From Desulfonauticus sp. (lineage in GTDB: Bacteria > Desulfobacterota > Desulfovibrionia > Desulfovibrionales > Desulfonatronovibrionaceae), in the NCBI GenBank assembly GCA_030950395.1, contig JAUZRP010000038.1:1-64000 (forward strand): DNA of 64,000 bases, in the 5' to 3' direction. Below are positions 28,434-40,195 of the stretch, piece after piece. The number at the start of each line of letters is the position of its first letter. Within the stretch, counting starts at the first letter, position 1. The notes beneath the pieces were generated by a model. The model searched no databases, was not told where the DNA came from, and saw nothing but the letters and a program-made list of their open reading frames with translations. The translations under genes and the position numbers were made by a program.

Positions 28434-29306
28434 CTAAGCATTTTTTAAGGCTTCAGCACCACCAACAATATCCATCAATTCGGCAGTGATGCTAGCCTGT
28501 CTGGCCTTGTTGTACACAAGAGTTAAAGAATTTACCAATTCGTTACAGTTCTTTGTAGCATTATCCATTGCCGTCATTCTAGCAGCATGTTCACTAGCCG
28601 AAGTATCCAGAAGTGCTCTATAGATTTGAACCTTCACATACCTGGGCAACAGTTCTGTAAGTAAACCCTCCACCGAAGGCTCAAACACATATTCACTACT
28701 GCTGTCTCCACTTTTCGCTCCAGACTCCACAGGCAAAACTTTCGCAATGGTTGGCTCCTGCTTTATGATAGTAACAAACTTACCAAAAACCACATAAACC
28801 TCATCCACATGCCTGGCTAAAAACTTATCAATGACAGTTTCTCCCACTTCATTGGCCAGTTGAAAATCAAAATGATTCAACACTTCTATTTTTTCTTCTA
28901 AAATTTCAAACTCGGTCTTCCTAAAAAAATCACGGGCTCTTTTCCCTATACAGATAAATTTTACTTCCTTGCCTTCAGATTGTTTACTCTGGGCTAGCTT
29001 AAGAGCTGCAGTGCATAAATTGGCATTAAACGCTCCACACAATCCCTTATCAGAAGTAATTAAGACAATACCCACTGTCTTTATCTCTTCCCGTTTTTCT
29101 AATAGAGGATAACTGCTTGCATCAACTCTACCTGCCAGATCTGATATGACTTCAAAATACTTATCAGCATAGGGACGAAAGCGCTCTATCCTAAGTTGCG
29201 CATTGCGCAACTTAGCTGAAGCCACCATGTTCATGGCCTTCGTGATTTGTTTAGTCTTTTTAACCGCCTGAATTTTGCGCTGAATATCCCTTAAAGATTC
29301 ACCCAT
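28434..29306 (-). CDS. atpG: ATP synthase gamma subunit
   Basis: A 290-residue central-stalk subunit that rotates inside the F1 hexamer. The N-terminal helix QRKIQAVKKTKQITKAMNMV and the C-terminal helix ARMTAMDNATKNCNEL form the coiled shaft; GLCGAFNANL is the conserved middle motif. AAGGGAG precedes the ATG. Canonical position between atpA and atpD. Confidence 0.97.
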   Translation of the reverse strand: MGESLRDIQRKIQAVKKTKQITKAMNMVASAKLRNAQLRIERFRPYADKYFEVISDLAGRVDASSYPLLEKREEIKTVGIVLITSDKGLCGAFNANLCTAALKLAQSKQSEGKEVKFICIGKRARDFFRKTEFEILEEKIEVLNHFDFQLANEVGETVIDKFLARHVDEVYVVFGKFVTIIKQEPTIAKVLPVESGAKSGDSSSEYVFEPSVEGLLTELLPRYVKVQIYRALLDTSASEHAARMTAMDNATKNCNELVNSLTLVYNKARQASITAELMDIVGGAEALKNA

Positions 29307-29320
29307 TACTATTTCTCCCT

Positions 29321-30829
29321 TTAGGCCTTAAAGGTCTTTTTAAATTCTGAAATTGCCTCTGCAAGTTTCTTATCCAGTTCTTCACTTAAATTCTGGGTTT
29401 CTTTTATCTCATTTAAAATATCAGCCCGCTGATTACGCATATAATCCAACAAACCCTCTTCAAATTTGTGAACAGCCTCTACAGGCAAATCATCCATAAA
29501 ACCACGTGTTCCCGCATACAAAGAAACCACCTGCTCCTGCACGGGCATTGGCTGATATTGAGGTTGCTTTAACAACTCAACCAATCTTTCACCACGAATA
29601 AGTTTTTGTTTGGTAGCCTTATCTAAATCTGAACCAAACTGAGCAAAAGCAGCTAATTCACGATACTGAGCCAAATCCAAACGCAAAGTTCCTGCTACTT
29701 TTTTCATGGCCTTTACCTGAGCAGCACCACCAACCCTGGATACAGACAAACCAACGTTAATAGCAGGACGAATACCAGCATAAAAAAGATTCGGCTCTAA
29801 ATATACCTGACCATCCGTAATAGAAATAACGTTCGTAGGAATATACGCAGAAACATCACCAGCCTGAGTTTCGATAATAGGCAAAGCAGTAAGAGAACCC
29901 GCTCCTAACTTATCGTGCATTTTAGCAGCACGCTCAAGCAAACGAGAGTGCAAGTAAAAAACATCTCCAGGGAAAGCTTCACGTCCTGGAGGACGTCTCA
30001 ACAACAAAGACATCTCACGATAAGCTACTGCTTGTTTAGAAAGGTCATCGTAAATAATTAAGGCATGCTTACCATTATCCCTATAATATTCTCCCATAGT
30101 ACAACCAGAATAAGCAGCAATAAACTGCAAAGCAGCAGGCTCTGAAGCCGTAGCTGCAATTACTGTAGTATATTTCATAGCTCCATGCTTTTCTAAGGTA
30201 TCTACCACTTGAGCTACTGTAGATTTCTTTTGACCAATAGCGACATAAAAACAATAAATATCACTATCTTTTTGAGCCAAAATAGCATCAATACAAATGG
30301 CAGTCTTACCTACCTGACGGTCACCAATAATTAACTCACGCTGCCCCCTTCCAATAGGAGTCATAGCATCAATAGCTTTTAGACCGGTGTACATAGGCTC
30401 GTGCACAGGTTGACGAGCCATAATACCTGGAGCCTTAATCTCTACAAACCTAAAATTCTTGGCCTGAATGGGACCTTTGCCATCAATAGGATTGCCCAAA
30501 GGATCAAGCACACGACCTATAACCTCGTCTCCTACAGGCACCTGAACAATCTTACCCGTTCTCTTTACTAAATCGCCTTCCTTAATGTGAGTATCTTCTC
30601 CTAATAAAGCAACACCCACACAATCCTCTTCCAGGTTTAAAACCATCCCCATAACACCACCAGGGAACTCCAACAACTCCATTGCCATGGCGTTTTCCAC
30701 GCCATAAACACGAGCAATACCATCACCCACAGACAGGACTACACCTGTCTCACTCATCTCTACTCTTTGCTCGTAATTTTTAATTTGCTCTTCAATAATT
30801 TGACTGATTTCTTCTGCTCTAATTTGCAT
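29321..30829 (-). CDS. atpA: ATP synthase alpha subunit
   Basis: A 502-residue non-catalytic nucleotide-binding F1 subunit. The P-loop is [13 protein letters not shown] and the membrane-proximal N-terminus is [15 protein letters not shown]. The ATG at 30829 is chosen because GGGGTGAG lies 8 nt upstream; a GTG two codons earlier overlaps the atpH stop. Order and length are canonical. Confidence 0.97.
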   Translation of the reverse strand: MQIRAEEISQIIEEQIKNYEQRVEMSETGVVLSVGDGIARVYGVENAMAMELLEFPGGVMGMVLNLEEDCVGVALLGEDTHIKEGDLVKRTGKIVQVPVGDEVIGRVLDPLGNPIDGKGPIQAKNFRFVEIKAPGIMARQPVHEPMYTGLKAIDAMTPIGRGQRELIIGDRQVGKTAICIDAILAQKDSDIYCFYVAIGQKKSTVAQVVDTLEKHGAMKYTTVIAATASEPAALQFIAAYSGCTMGEYYRDNGKHALIIYDDLSKQAVAYREMSLLLRRPPGREAFPGDVFYLHSRLLERAAKMHDKLGAGSLTALPIIETQAGDVSAYIPTNVISITDGQVYLEPNLFYAGIRPAINVGLSVSRVGGAAQVKAMKKVAGTLRLDLAQYRELAAFAQFGSDLDKATKQKLIRGERLVELLKQPQYQPMPVQEQVVSLYAGTRGFMDDLPVEAVHKFEEGLLDYMRNQRADILNEIKETQNLSEELDKKLAEAISEFKKTFKA

Positions 30830-30834
30830 GGCCA

Positions 30835-31386
30835 CTACTCACCCCTTTTTATGTTTTCTTTCAAAATTTGCAATTGAGCCTTTATACTGGCATCCAAAAC
30901 CTTATCCCCTACCTTTAAAACCAGTCCACCCAGAATCTCTGGATCAACTTTATAGTCCAGAACAACCCTGGATTTGGACTGCTCTTCAAGTTTTTTCGCT
31001 ATGTCTGTTTTTAAAGCTTCTTCGAGCTCAATAGCAGTAAATAGCTCCCCTCTTACAATGCCCTGAGCTACATCCAACAATTCTACATAACAATCTTTTA
31101 TTTCTAACAAAAACTTAAGCCTGTTCTTATCAGCCAATAAAAAACAAAAATTTTTCACTACGGGATCCAGACTTAATTTATCCAAAATCTTACTTAAAAC
31201 AGCTTTTTTCTCTTCAGAACTAAAAATAGGATTAGCAAAAATCCTCTGTAGCTCAGGAGCAGCTTCTAACACTGCACATACCTCAGACAGCCCCTGCCCA
31301 TAACTTTTTAGGGCTCCTTCTCCCTCCTTTTGCCCTAAGGCAAACAAAGCCCTTGCATACCTTCTAGCTACTATGTTCTCTCTCAA
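30835..31386 (-). CDS. atpH: ATP synthase delta subunit
   Basis: A 183-residue F1 subunit that joins the peripheral stalk to the alpha/beta crown. The start [15 protein letters not shown] is diagnostic. It begins with TTG overlapping the atpF stop (TTGA), with AAGGTGG upstream; no better start is in frame. The C-terminal [14 protein letters not shown] is typical. Probably translationally coupled to atpF. Confidence 0.93.
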   Translation of the reverse strand: MRENIVARRYARALFALGQKEGEGALKSYGQGLSEVCAVLEAAPELQRIFANPIFSSEEKKAVLSKILDKLSLDPVVKNFCFLLADKNRLKFLLEIKDCYVELLDVAQGIVRGELFTAIELEEALKTDIAKKLEEQSKSRVVLDYKVDPEILGGLVLKVGDKVLDASIKAQLQILKENIKRGE

Positions 31387-31955
31387 TTTACCACCACCTT
31401 TGTTAGATATTCATTAATAAGTTTACGATGAATATCCTCACTCAACCTTTCTTTGATCAGACCTTCAGCAGCCTGAACAATCTTTTCAGCAATTTCTGCC
31501 TTTACCTGCTCAAAAACAGCCTTTGCCTCTTGCTCTGCAGTAATTTTAGCTTGAGCCTTAATTTGCTCTGCAGAACGCTTGGCATCTTCAATAATCTGGG
31601 CTTTTATTGCCTCTCCCTGCTCCCTAGCCACACGCAAAATCTGCTCCCGCTCCGTCTCTAAGTTAGCAATTTTTTGCTCAACTTCTTGCAATTTAGCTTC
31701 AGCTTGAACCCGCCTCTGTTCCAAACCTTTTAATTCTTCCTCAATCTGACGAGAACGACCAGAAAAGAAATCAGCAGCTTTCTTGCCTGCCAGTTTATAA
31801 AGAATCGCGGCCACCAAGATGAAGTTGATCACCCGATAGACAAGATTCATAACCTTATCCCCATGAGCTGCTCCACCTTCTCCAGAAGCCCAGGCCACTC
31901 CTACCCACATAACCAAAACCAATCCCAACCAAGTTACTTTTTGCCACCTCTTCAA
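31383..31955 (-). CDS. atpF: ATP synthase b subunit with N-terminal signal-like segment
   Basis: A 190-residue peripheral-stalk subunit. An extra hydrophobic N-terminal segment (about 8-23, WLGLVLVMWVGVAWASG) precedes the usual membrane helix (about 36-55, LVYRVINFILVAAILYKLAG) and looks like a cleavable signal peptide. A long charged coiled coil follows. A second b-type gene (b') lies just upstream, so the stalk is a b/b' heterodimer. The stop overlaps the TTG start of atpH. Confidence 0.93.
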   Translation of the reverse strand: MKRWQKVTWLGLVLVMWVGVAWASGEGGAAHGDKVMNLVYRVINFILVAAILYKLAGKKAADFFSGRSRQIEEELKGLEQRRVQAEAKLQEVEQKIANLETEREQILRVAREQGEAIKAQIIEDAKRSAEQIKAQAKITAEQEAKAVFEQVKAEIAEKIVQAAEGLIKERLSEDIHRKLINEYLTKVVVN

Positions 31956-31981
31956 GGTCCTACCTCCTCTTGCCTTATTTT

Positions 31982-32404
31982 TTAGGCCTCTCCCAAAACC
32001 TTTGAGGCCACTTTTCCAGCATAATCTGCAACTTTGGCTTCCAAAGCTTTCAAAGCTACCTGCTTTTCCTGTTCAAATTTAGCTCTGGCTTCTTTAATAA
32101 GAGCAGCAGCTTCACTCATGGCTTTTTCTAATAAACTTTTTTCCTCTAAATAACCCTGTTCTTTAAGTTCCAACCTGATAGACTGAGCCTGTTTTCTGGC
32201 TTCCTCCAGAGCACTGTTGTAAGATTCTAATTTTTCTTCTGCTGCACTGGTGAACTTCTCAATCTCCTCCAACCTTGAACTCATAAATTCCGCTCGCTTA
32301 CTGATGATACCACGAATAGGTCGATATAAAATCAAATTTAAGACCATCAGAGCAATCAGAAAATTAACCAGTTGAATAAAAAAGGTAAAATTTAAGTCTA
32401 TCAT
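31982..32404 (-). CDS. atpF2: ATP synthase b' subunit
   Basis: A 140-residue second b-type stalk subunit: one membrane helix at about 5-25 (FTFFIQLVNFLIALMVLNLI) without a signal peptide, then a coiled coil. It is the first gene of the F1 operon, with b' followed by b as in many photosynthetic and delta-proteobacterial operons. AAGGAGGG precedes the ATG. A promoter-like pair and a Rex-like palindrome lie 20-80 nt upstream. Confidence 0.9.
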   Translation of the reverse strand: MIDLNFTFFIQLVNFLIALMVLNLILYRPIRGIISKRAEFMSSRLEEIEKFTSAAEEKLESYNSALEEARKQAQSIRLELKEQGYLEEKSLLEKAMSEAAALIKEARAKFEQEKQVALKALEAKVADYAGKVASKVLGEA

Positions 32405-32424
32405 AAAAGCCCTCCTTACAAAGT

Positions 32425-32442
32425 ATGTGAATTTTTGTTCAA
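32425..32442. promoter_or_regulatory. candidate Rex operator at the F1 operon
   Basis: Reading the minus strand, TTGAACA-AAAA-TTCACAT fits the 7-4-7 layout of the Rex site TTGTGAA-WWWW-TTCACAA with 10 of 14 arm positions. It lies 21 bp before the atpF2 start and just downstream of a possible promoter. One half-site is good and the other weak; the F0 operon site shows the same pattern. Confidence 0.4.
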
Positions 32443-32452
32443 AGTCATTCGG

Positions 32453-32481
32453 GACTTAGCTAATTTAAGCCTTTGTGTCAA
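32453..32481 (-). promoter_or_regulatory. possible promoter of the F1 operon
   Basis: On the minus strand TTGACA (32481-32476) is followed after 17 nt by TAAGTC (32458-32453). The -35 is consensus, the -10 is poor. The spacing to the gene start (about 50 nt) is suitable. Confidence 0.4.
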
Positions 32482-32561
32482 AGAGTTTTTCATAAAAAAT
32501 TGCTAGAACCATAAACTTTTTTCAAAACCAACCCAACATCAAGCATATTTTGTTAGGAATT

Positions 32562-32933
32562 TCACATAGCTTCCTCACCAATCTTTTCTTCTTGATTTTC
32601 TTTTTTTAAATCTCCCATGTTCACCCTGCCTTGGACCCTGGCTCCTTCTTCTACCACCAAAATATTTGTGTCTAAATCTCCTATAAAAACTGCTCCCTTG
32701 TAAAACACTGCCTTGGTTTGCACTTTTACCTTTCCTTCAATCTTGCCGCTAACTATCAATTGATCCACGTGAATAGTTCCTTGAACATCTGCTTCTTGTC
32801 CTACGACCAATGTCCCTCCAGAATCAATTTGTCCTAAAAAATTGCCATCCAACCTGACCGTGCCTTCAAAAATTAATTTTCCTTCATAATGAGTACCTTT
32901 GCCCAAAAAGGCGTTAAATTCATTTTTAGCCAT
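32562..32933 (-). CDS. bactofilin
   Basis: A 123-residue polymer-forming cytoskeletal protein. The beta-helix core (about 8-105) has the repeated pattern of bactofilins: FLGKGTHYEGKLIFEGTVRL, LVVGQEADVQGTI, GKIEGKV. The tail after 108 is charged. Bactofilins organise cell shape and wall enzymes. The gene lies 12 bp after rodA and before the ATP synthase genes, in line with mreBCD-mrdAB. No membrane segment is seen. Confidence 0.9.
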   Translation of the reverse strand: MAKNEFNAFLGKGTHYEGKLIFEGTVRLDGNFLGQIDSGGTLVVGQEADVQGTIHVDQLIVSGKIEGKVKVQTKAVFYKGAVFIGDLDTNILVVEEGARVQGRVNMGDLKKENQEEKIGEEAM

Positions 32934-32944
32934 ACTGTTTTCTC

Positions 32945-34054
32945 CTAGGTATTCTTAAAAATAAATCTACGCATGCTAACGTTTGTCACCAAGCCAATTA
33001 AAATAAAATTCATAACTAGAGATGTCCCGCCATAACTAATAAAAGGAAGAGGGATGCCAACTACAGGCATAAGTCCTAAAACCATACCCATATTAACGAC
33101 AATTTGAATAAAAAAATAAAAAAATATGCCTATGACTAAATAACGCCCAAAATCATCTTTGGCTTTAAAAGCAATTTGTAAAATCTGATACAAAAAAAAA
33201 CAAAACAAAAAAAGCAACACCACAGAGCCAACAAAACCCCATTCTTCAGAAAACACAGCAAAAGCAAAGTCCGTATGTTTTTCAGGCAAAAATCTGAGCT
33301 GACTTTGACTTCCTTCTAAAAAACCTTTACCCCAAAGTTTGCCCGAACCAATAGCTATCTGAGATTGAATAATATGGTAACCAGCCCCTAAAGGGTCTCT
33401 AGAAGGATTCAAAAAATTCAAAATCCTCTCCTTTTGATAATCATGCAAACAAAACCAAAAAAGAGGCAAAGTCATAGGAAAAATTATTAGCAACACTTTG
33501 GCAATATTTTTTTTCACCCCTTTATAAAAAATCATACCAGCAATAGTAAATATGATCAACAAAGCAGTGCCAAGATCAGGTTGTTTGACAATAAAAATAA
33601 CAGGTATCAAAACCACCAAGGCTATCTTTGACAAGACCTTAACGTCTAAGACCTCTTGATGTTCACTTAATAAAGAAGCTACAAGAATAATTGTGCTGAT
33701 TTTAGTAAGTTCGCTGGGTTGAAAATGGAAAAAACCAAGGTCAATCCACCGTCTGGCCCCATAAACCACCTTGCCAAACCCAAAAACCAAGGCCAAAGAA
33801 ATAACAGCCAGTACGTATAAGTACCAGGCAAAATGTTTAAAATGGCTATAATCTATAAAAAGAATCACAAAAAAACAACCAAAAGCAATGCCTCCCCAAA
33901 TTAGCTGCTTCAGAAAAAAAGGAGTAAACCCTATACCCTGCTCCAAACGATAAGCACTGGCAGAATATAAATTGAGTACCCCGATAAAAAACAAAATAAA
34001 AACTATAAATAACAACTGAAAATTTATATTCTCAACTAATCTTCTATCTATCAC
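32945..34054 (-). CDS. rodA: peptidoglycan glycosyltransferase RodA
   Basis: A 369-residue SEDS-family membrane glycosyltransferase that polymerises glycan strands during elongation, with PBP2. About ten hydrophobic helices are visible; conserved SEDS blocks are QPDLGTALLI (with the catalytic aspartate region), EKHTDFAFAV and SYGGTSLVMNF. The start is GTG overlapping the mrdA stop (GTGA), so translation is coupled to mrdA. Confidence 0.96.
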   Translation of the reverse strand: MIDRRLVENINFQLLFIVFILFFIGVLNLYSASAYRLEQGIGFTPFFLKQLIWGGIAFGCFFVILFIDYSHFKHFAWYLYVLAVISLALVFGFGKVVYGARRWIDLGFFHFQPSELTKISTIILVASLLSEHQEVLDVKVLSKIALVVLIPVIFIVKQPDLGTALLIIFTIAGMIFYKGVKKNIAKVLLIIFPMTLPLFWFCLHDYQKERILNFLNPSRDPLGAGYHIIQSQIAIGSGKLWGKGFLEGSQSQLRFLPEKHTDFAFAVFSEEWGFVGSVVLLFLFCFFLYQILQIAFKAKDDFGRYLVIGIFFYFFIQIVVNMGMVLGLMPVVGIPLPFISYGGTSLVMNFILIGLVTNVSMRRFIFKNT

Positions 34055-35859
34055 TTGTTAGTTCCTTTGGTCCTATGAGAAAGATATTCATAAATAGATC
34101 TAACCACTGGTCCAGCCCCAGAGGCACCATGCCCACCATGCACCATAAGACAGACCACTACGTATTTACGACCATGGATAATACCAAAACTGGCCATCCA
34201 GGCATGATCCCGAAAGCGATAAGGTATTTCGTGAATCTTTTTGCCTCTATCTTCTTGTTTTAGCTTCACTACCTGGGCGGTCCCGGTCTTGGCACCAATA
34301 GTAAGTCCTTTTATTTTTAAACGTCTGGCTGTGCCATGGGGAGATTCCACTGTGGCAATCATAGCTTCAACAATTTGTTGTCTATGGATCTGGTTAATAG
34401 GTATAGACTTAGGAGCTATCTGTTTTTTATTCAAAAACAAGGACGGAGTATATAAAAAACCACCATTTATCAAGGCCGAAATAAATCTTGCCACCTGAAT
34501 AGGAGTAACTAAAACATACCCTTGACCAATAGCCACGTTTAAATTTTCTCCTCTCTGCCAAGGTGCTTTAAAACGTTTTAATTTCCACTGCCGCGAAGGT
34601 ATAAGCCCTCTTTTTTCAAAGGGTAGGGAAATGCCCGTCAATACGCCAAAACCATTTGCTAAAGCAAAATCATGGAGCTCGTCGATATCCATATCCTGAC
34701 TTTCCTTATAAAAATACACATCACAAGATTGAATAATGGCTCTTTTTAGATCTACCCAACCATGTCCCCCCTTCTTCCAGCAATGAAAAACTCTACGGCC
34801 AAGTTTAAAATAGCCAGGGCAAAAAACCACATCCTTACTAGAAAATTTTGCTTTTTTCTCTAAAAAAAAGCCTGCCATAAGAAGTTTAAACACAGATCCA
34901 GGTGGATACGTGCCCTGGACAACTTTATTTTGTAAAATACCTAAAGGATCTTTAAGCAATTTTTTCCATTCCTTAGCATCCACCCCCAACACTAACTTAT
35001 TGCTATCATATCCAGGAGAACTTACCAAAGCCAACACTTGCCCGGTATCTGGATCCATTACCACCACCGCTCCAGCTCTTCCTTTTAAAATATCATAAAT
35101 TTTACACTGCAAATGCCAATCCAAACTCAAAACCAAATCTTGCCCCGGCACGGGTGGACTTAACACTTGCTCGCTAAAAACCCTACCCAAAGCATTAACT
35201 TCTAACTTCTTCAGGCCTTTTTTGCCCCGTAAAACTTTATCAAAAACTTTTTCTAAACCAGTTTTTCCAACATAATCTCCACCACTTAAACTATCATCTT
35301 CTTTTAACTCCTGTTCATTTACCGGACCTACGTATCCCAAAACATGGGAAAAAGGCTTGCTATAGGAATATTTACGCCTAGGCCTTACTATAATCTTTAT
35401 TCCAGGCCATTGCTCTGACCGAGCCTCCACCCTGGCCAAATCTCTAAAAGACAAATTAGGAACCAAAACCAAAGGTTCAAAAGACTTAACTCGAAATTTA
35501 TTTTTTTTTATTATTTCTAATAATTCCTTGACCTTTAAACCAAATAAACGGGAGATATACTGCAAATAAACATTAAGTCCTTTTTGCTTACAATCTTCTC
35601 TCACTATCGCTAAATCATAAGCTGGTTCGTTATAAGCCAGTAATTTACCGTTACGATCAAAAATAAGTCCCCTGGGGGCATAAATTTTTACTAACCTGGT
35701 CCTATTATCCCGGGCTTTCTTGGCAAAATAATCTCCTTTTAAAATTTGCAAAAACCACAACCTTAAACTAAAAATAAGAAAAATAAAAATTATCCCTCCT
35801 ATTAAAAACTTAGGAGAATAATCTTGTTCCCAATGGATCTTTGGTTTAAGAAGACTCAT
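34051..35859 (-). CDS. mrdA: penicillin-binding protein 2
   Basis: A 602-residue class B transpeptidase for cell elongation. One N-terminal membrane helix (about 20-36, LIGGIIFIFLIFSLRLWFL), the PBP dimerisation domain with FDRNGKLLAYNEPAYDL, and the transpeptidase domain with SXXK (PPGSVFKLL), SXN-type SCD and KTGTAQ motifs. The protein acts with RodA, whose gene overlaps by 4 bp. It is preceded by mreD with a 145-bp gap. Confidence 0.96.
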   Translation of the reverse strand: MSLLKPKIHWEQDYSPKFLIGGIIFIFLIFSLRLWFLQILKGDYFAKKARDNRTRLVKIYAPRGLIFDRNGKLLAYNEPAYDLAIVREDCKQKGLNVYLQYISRLFGLKVKELLEIIKKNKFRVKSFEPLVLVPNLSFRDLARVEARSEQWPGIKIIVRPRRKYSYSKPFSHVLGYVGPVNEQELKEDDSLSGGDYVGKTGLEKVFDKVLRGKKGLKKLEVNALGRVFSEQVLSPPVPGQDLVLSLDWHLQCKIYDILKGRAGAVVVMDPDTGQVLALVSSPGYDSNKLVLGVDAKEWKKLLKDPLGILQNKVVQGTYPPGSVFKLLMAGFFLEKKAKFSSKDVVFCPGYFKLGRRVFHCWKKGGHGWVDLKRAIIQSCDVYFYKESQDMDIDELHDFALANGFGVLTGISLPFEKRGLIPSRQWKLKRFKAPWQRGENLNVAIGQGYVLVTPIQVARFISALINGGFLYTPSLFLNKKQIAPKSIPINQIHRQQIVEAMIATVESPHGTARRLKIKGLTIGAKTGTAQVVKLKQEDRGKKIHEIPYRFRDHAWMASFGIIHGRKYVVVCLMVHGGHGASGAGPVVRSIYEYLSHRTKGTNK

Positions 35860-36004
35860 AAATAATATGTAATGACCTTATTATAAAAAACTTAAATTCT
35901 ATTTTATTAGCGACAAACACAAAAATTAGTATTTTTAATTAAAAGATCAAAAAAACTGACATCAGATTAAATAATCTCAATTTATCCGTCCAAATAAAAA
36001 AATT

Positions 36005-36451
36005 TTAATTTTTTGCTGCAATGTCGTAAAATTCTTCTAAAAAATAAAAAGACAGATTATAGTAAATAAAACTTAAAAATAACGTAAAAAAATTAATTTG
36101 TACATATAAATTTTGCATACATGCTAACTGTATTATGATATAATACAAAAAAATAGATAAAATAAAAAAATATATTTCATAAAAAGCTATACTCGTTAAT
36201 AAAATATATTTCTTTAAAATATGAAACAAAATAAATTGACCAAAAATAAATAGAAGATAAACTCCAAAACTTAATGGGAAAAGGCTTTCTTCTAAAACTA
36301 AAGCTACAAAACCTAAAGACCAAAATCTAATATAATCTCTTTCTTTTAAATAAATAAGAAAAATAGGGGCAAATATGTCTACAATATGAAAAAACTTCAT
36401 GGCAAAAATGCCCACAATGCTATATAAAACAAAATAAATATTTTTTTTCAT
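36005..36451 (-). CDS. mreD: rod shape-determining protein MreD
   Basis: A 148-residue, very hydrophobic, phenylalanine-rich protein with about four or five membrane helices. Sequence motifs are weak, as usual for MreD; the call rests on length, topology and position between mreC and mrdA. The ATG at 36451 gives KKNIYFVLYSIVGIFAMKF; a TTG two codons earlier is possible. No good Shine-Dalgarno is visible for either. Confidence 0.8.
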   Translation of the reverse strand: MKKNIYFVLYSIVGIFAMKFFHIVDIFAPIFLIYLKERDYIRFWSLGFVALVLEESLFPLSFGVYLLFIFGQFILFHILKKYILLTSIAFYEIYFFILSIFLYYIIIQLACMQNLYVQINFFTLFLSFIYYNLSFYFLEEFYDIAAKN

Positions 36452-36563
36452 AATCAAGAGGTAATTAAAGCTCTTTTTTTTAAGCCTTACTTGAGCAAAA
36501 AACGCATTTTTTTAATGTTTGGATTAACTCTGTTTTGTAATATGAGCTTAGATATGCGTTTTC

Positions 36564-38418
<1,855 letters not shown>

Positions 38419-38467
38419 TTATTTACTCCAATTTTTAAATTTAACATTTCAAAAAACTTCATTTACA

Positions 38468-38473
38468 ATTATA
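38468..38473 (-). promoter_or_regulatory. extended -10 of the mreB promoter
   Basis: On the minus strand TGGTATAAT is an extended -10 (TGnTATAAT), 50 nt before the mreB ATG. No good -35 is present at 17 nt, which is usual for extended -10 promoters. Confidence 0.6.
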
Positions 38474-38549
38474 CCAAAATGACCTAATTCTTTAGACGTT
38501 ATCCTTATTTTCGTCAGACTAAAATTTTTCTTAAACTTCCCAAAAAAAC

Positions 38550-39464
38550 GTGAATACAAGAATCTTTACTCTAAATAATTATCTCAGACAAAAATTCAAA
38601 CAAAGGGTGCAAAAAATCCCTCTTGACGCCAAATTTTCCTGTCCCAACAGAGATGGGACTATCTCTACACAAGGCTGTATTTTTTGCAACCCTAAAGGAT
38701 CTGGCACAAATCTGGCCAAGCAGGGATTTACTCTAACCCAACAATACCTACTCTTTCAAGAAAAATTCCAACATAAATATAAAGCCAAGCTATTTTTGGC
38801 CTATTTACAATCTTATTCTAATACTTATGGTCCCTTAGAAAAATTGGCCAACGTCTTGAAAGAAATAAAAAATCTCCCTCAATTAGCAGGGATTGCTCTG
38901 GGCACAAGACCTGACTGTCTAGATAAAGAAAAATGTGATCTGATAAATTCTTTTAATTTTAAAGAAATCTGGCTGGAAATAGGTCTGCAAAGTGCCAAAG
39001 ATAAAACTTTACGACTAATTAACAGGGGGCACACTTACCAATGTTTTGTGAACGCTATTTCTTTATTGTCTAGCTACAACTTTAAAATCTGTGTTCACGT
39101 CATTGCTGGTCTGCCAGAAGAAAACAAACAAGATTTTTTACACACTATCCATTGCCTAAACCAATTACCCATCCACGGCATAAAATTTCATAACATTTAC
39201 GTTTGTAAACAAACCACTCTGGCCAAATGGTGGGAACAAGGAAATTTTACTCCTTTGGGCCTCCAAGAATATCTAGAATGGCTTGGTGAAGCTATTGCTA
39301 TCCTGCGCAAAGATATAATCATCCACAGGCTAAATGGAGATCCAGCTCCTAATGAACTTTTGGCCCCCTTGTGGGCCAAAAACAAATCTTTTATCTTACA
39401 ACAAATAAATACTTACTTAACAGAAAAAAATATCGTCCAGGGACAAAACAGCTCTATTTGCTAA
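38550..39464 (+). CDS. radical SAM protein, YhcC family
   Basis: A 304-residue radical SAM protein of the YhcC (TIGR01212) type. The cluster cysteines occur in CPNRDGT and GCIFCN. FKEIWLEIGLQSAKDKTL and KICVHVIAGLPEE are the SAM-binding and barrel blocks of this family. The reaction is not established for the family. The start is a GTG without a clear ribosome site, 131 bp from the divergent mreB. The ogt gene follows after 8 bp, so the two probably share a transcript. Confidence 0.85.
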   Translation: MNTRIFTLNNYLRQKFKQRVQKIPLDAKFSCPNRDGTISTQGCIFCNPKGSGTNLAKQGFTLTQQYLLFQEKFQHKYKAKLFLAYLQSYSNTYGPLEKLANVLKEIKNLPQLAGIALGTRPDCLDKEKCDLINSFNFKEIWLEIGLQSAKDKTLRLINRGHTYQCFVNAISLLSSYNFKICVHVIAGLPEENKQDFLHTIHCLNQLPIHGIKFHNIYVCKQTTLAKWWEQGNFTPLGLQEYLEWLGEAIAILRKDIIIHRLNGDPAPNELLAPLWAKNKSFILQQINTYLTEKNIVQGQNSSIC

Positions 39465-39472
39465 CCTAAAAA

Positions 39473-39991
39473 ATGCAACAAAGCACTATTACAGAAATAT
39501 TCTCTAATGCTTATTTTAGCTTATCTGTAGTTTGGGCCAGCGAGCTTATCTTATCTACAGCCCTCCACTTCCCCCAACCAGAAAAAATATTCAATTATTC
39601 TCACTATTCCCTGATTATCAAAACAAATCTAAAAAACTATGCCCAAAAAAAAACTGTTTACTGGCCAACTCCACCTCTAAAATGGGACCAACTATCAGCC
39701 TTTGCCCAACATACCTTAAAAACTCTATTTCAAACCGTTCCCTTTGGCCAAACTATATCCTACACTGATTTAGCCCAAAAAATCGGCAAACCAAAAGCAG
39801 CAAGAGCTATAGGACAAGTAATGGCCAAAAATCCCTTTCCCTTAATAATACCATGCCATAGAGTGGTGGCCAAACACCATCTAGGAGGATTTACCCCCCA
39901 TCCAAAATTAAAAAAAATTCTCCTCCAATTAGAAGGCATCAAACTCTACCAGCACCAACTCCCCCACACTATTATCCAAACTTCCCAATAA
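39473..39991 (+). CDS. ogt: methylated-DNA-protein-cysteine methyltransferase
   Basis: A 172-residue suicide repair protein that takes alkyl groups from O6-alkylguanine onto a cysteine. The active site is IPCHRVV, preceded by the helix-turn-helix arginine region KPKAARAIGQVMAKNP and followed by LGGFTPHPKLK. The N-terminal domain (about 1-80) is short and divergent, fitting Ogt. It follows the radical SAM gene by 8 bp. Confidence 0.92.
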   Translation: MQQSTITEIFSNAYFSLSVVWASELILSTALHFPQPEKIFNYSHYSLIIKTNLKNYAQKKTVYWPTPPLKWDQLSAFAQHTLKTLFQTVPFGQTISYTDLAQKIGKPKAARAIGQVMAKNPFPLIIPCHRVVAKHHLGGFTPHPKLKKILLQLEGIKLYQHQLPHTIIQTSQ

Positions 39992-40156
39992 CCCAACTAA
40001 ACCAAATAACACGTTACAACCTTTTTAGAATCCAAGGCCAGAAAAAATCTTTAGTTTAAACAAAACAAAATACTTTTGGCCTACAACCAAAACAACGGCC
40101 TTAAAGCCCAACACCATGGACTTACAAAATCCCCCAAAATTTCAAGAAAAAATTTA

Positions 40157-40191
40157 TTGACAAAACATCTTGTAGTGAGTAAATACTCACT
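40157..40191 (+). promoter_or_regulatory. tetR-emrAB promoter with palindromic operator
   Basis: TTGACA (40157-40162) and TAAATA (40180-40185) are 17 nt apart. The palindrome AGTGAGTA-AA-TACTCACT (40174-40191) covers the -10 and probable start site. It is the natural operator for the TetR repressor whose ATG lies at 40196, so the message would have almost no leader. Confidence 0.75.
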
Positions 40192-40195
40192 CACT

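Noticed and set aside
40076-40195. N-terminal extension of the TetR frame by 40 codons
   Set aside because: It runs through the promoter and palindromic operator, lacks a ribosome site and is not TetR-like; the ATG at 40196 gives the normal domain.
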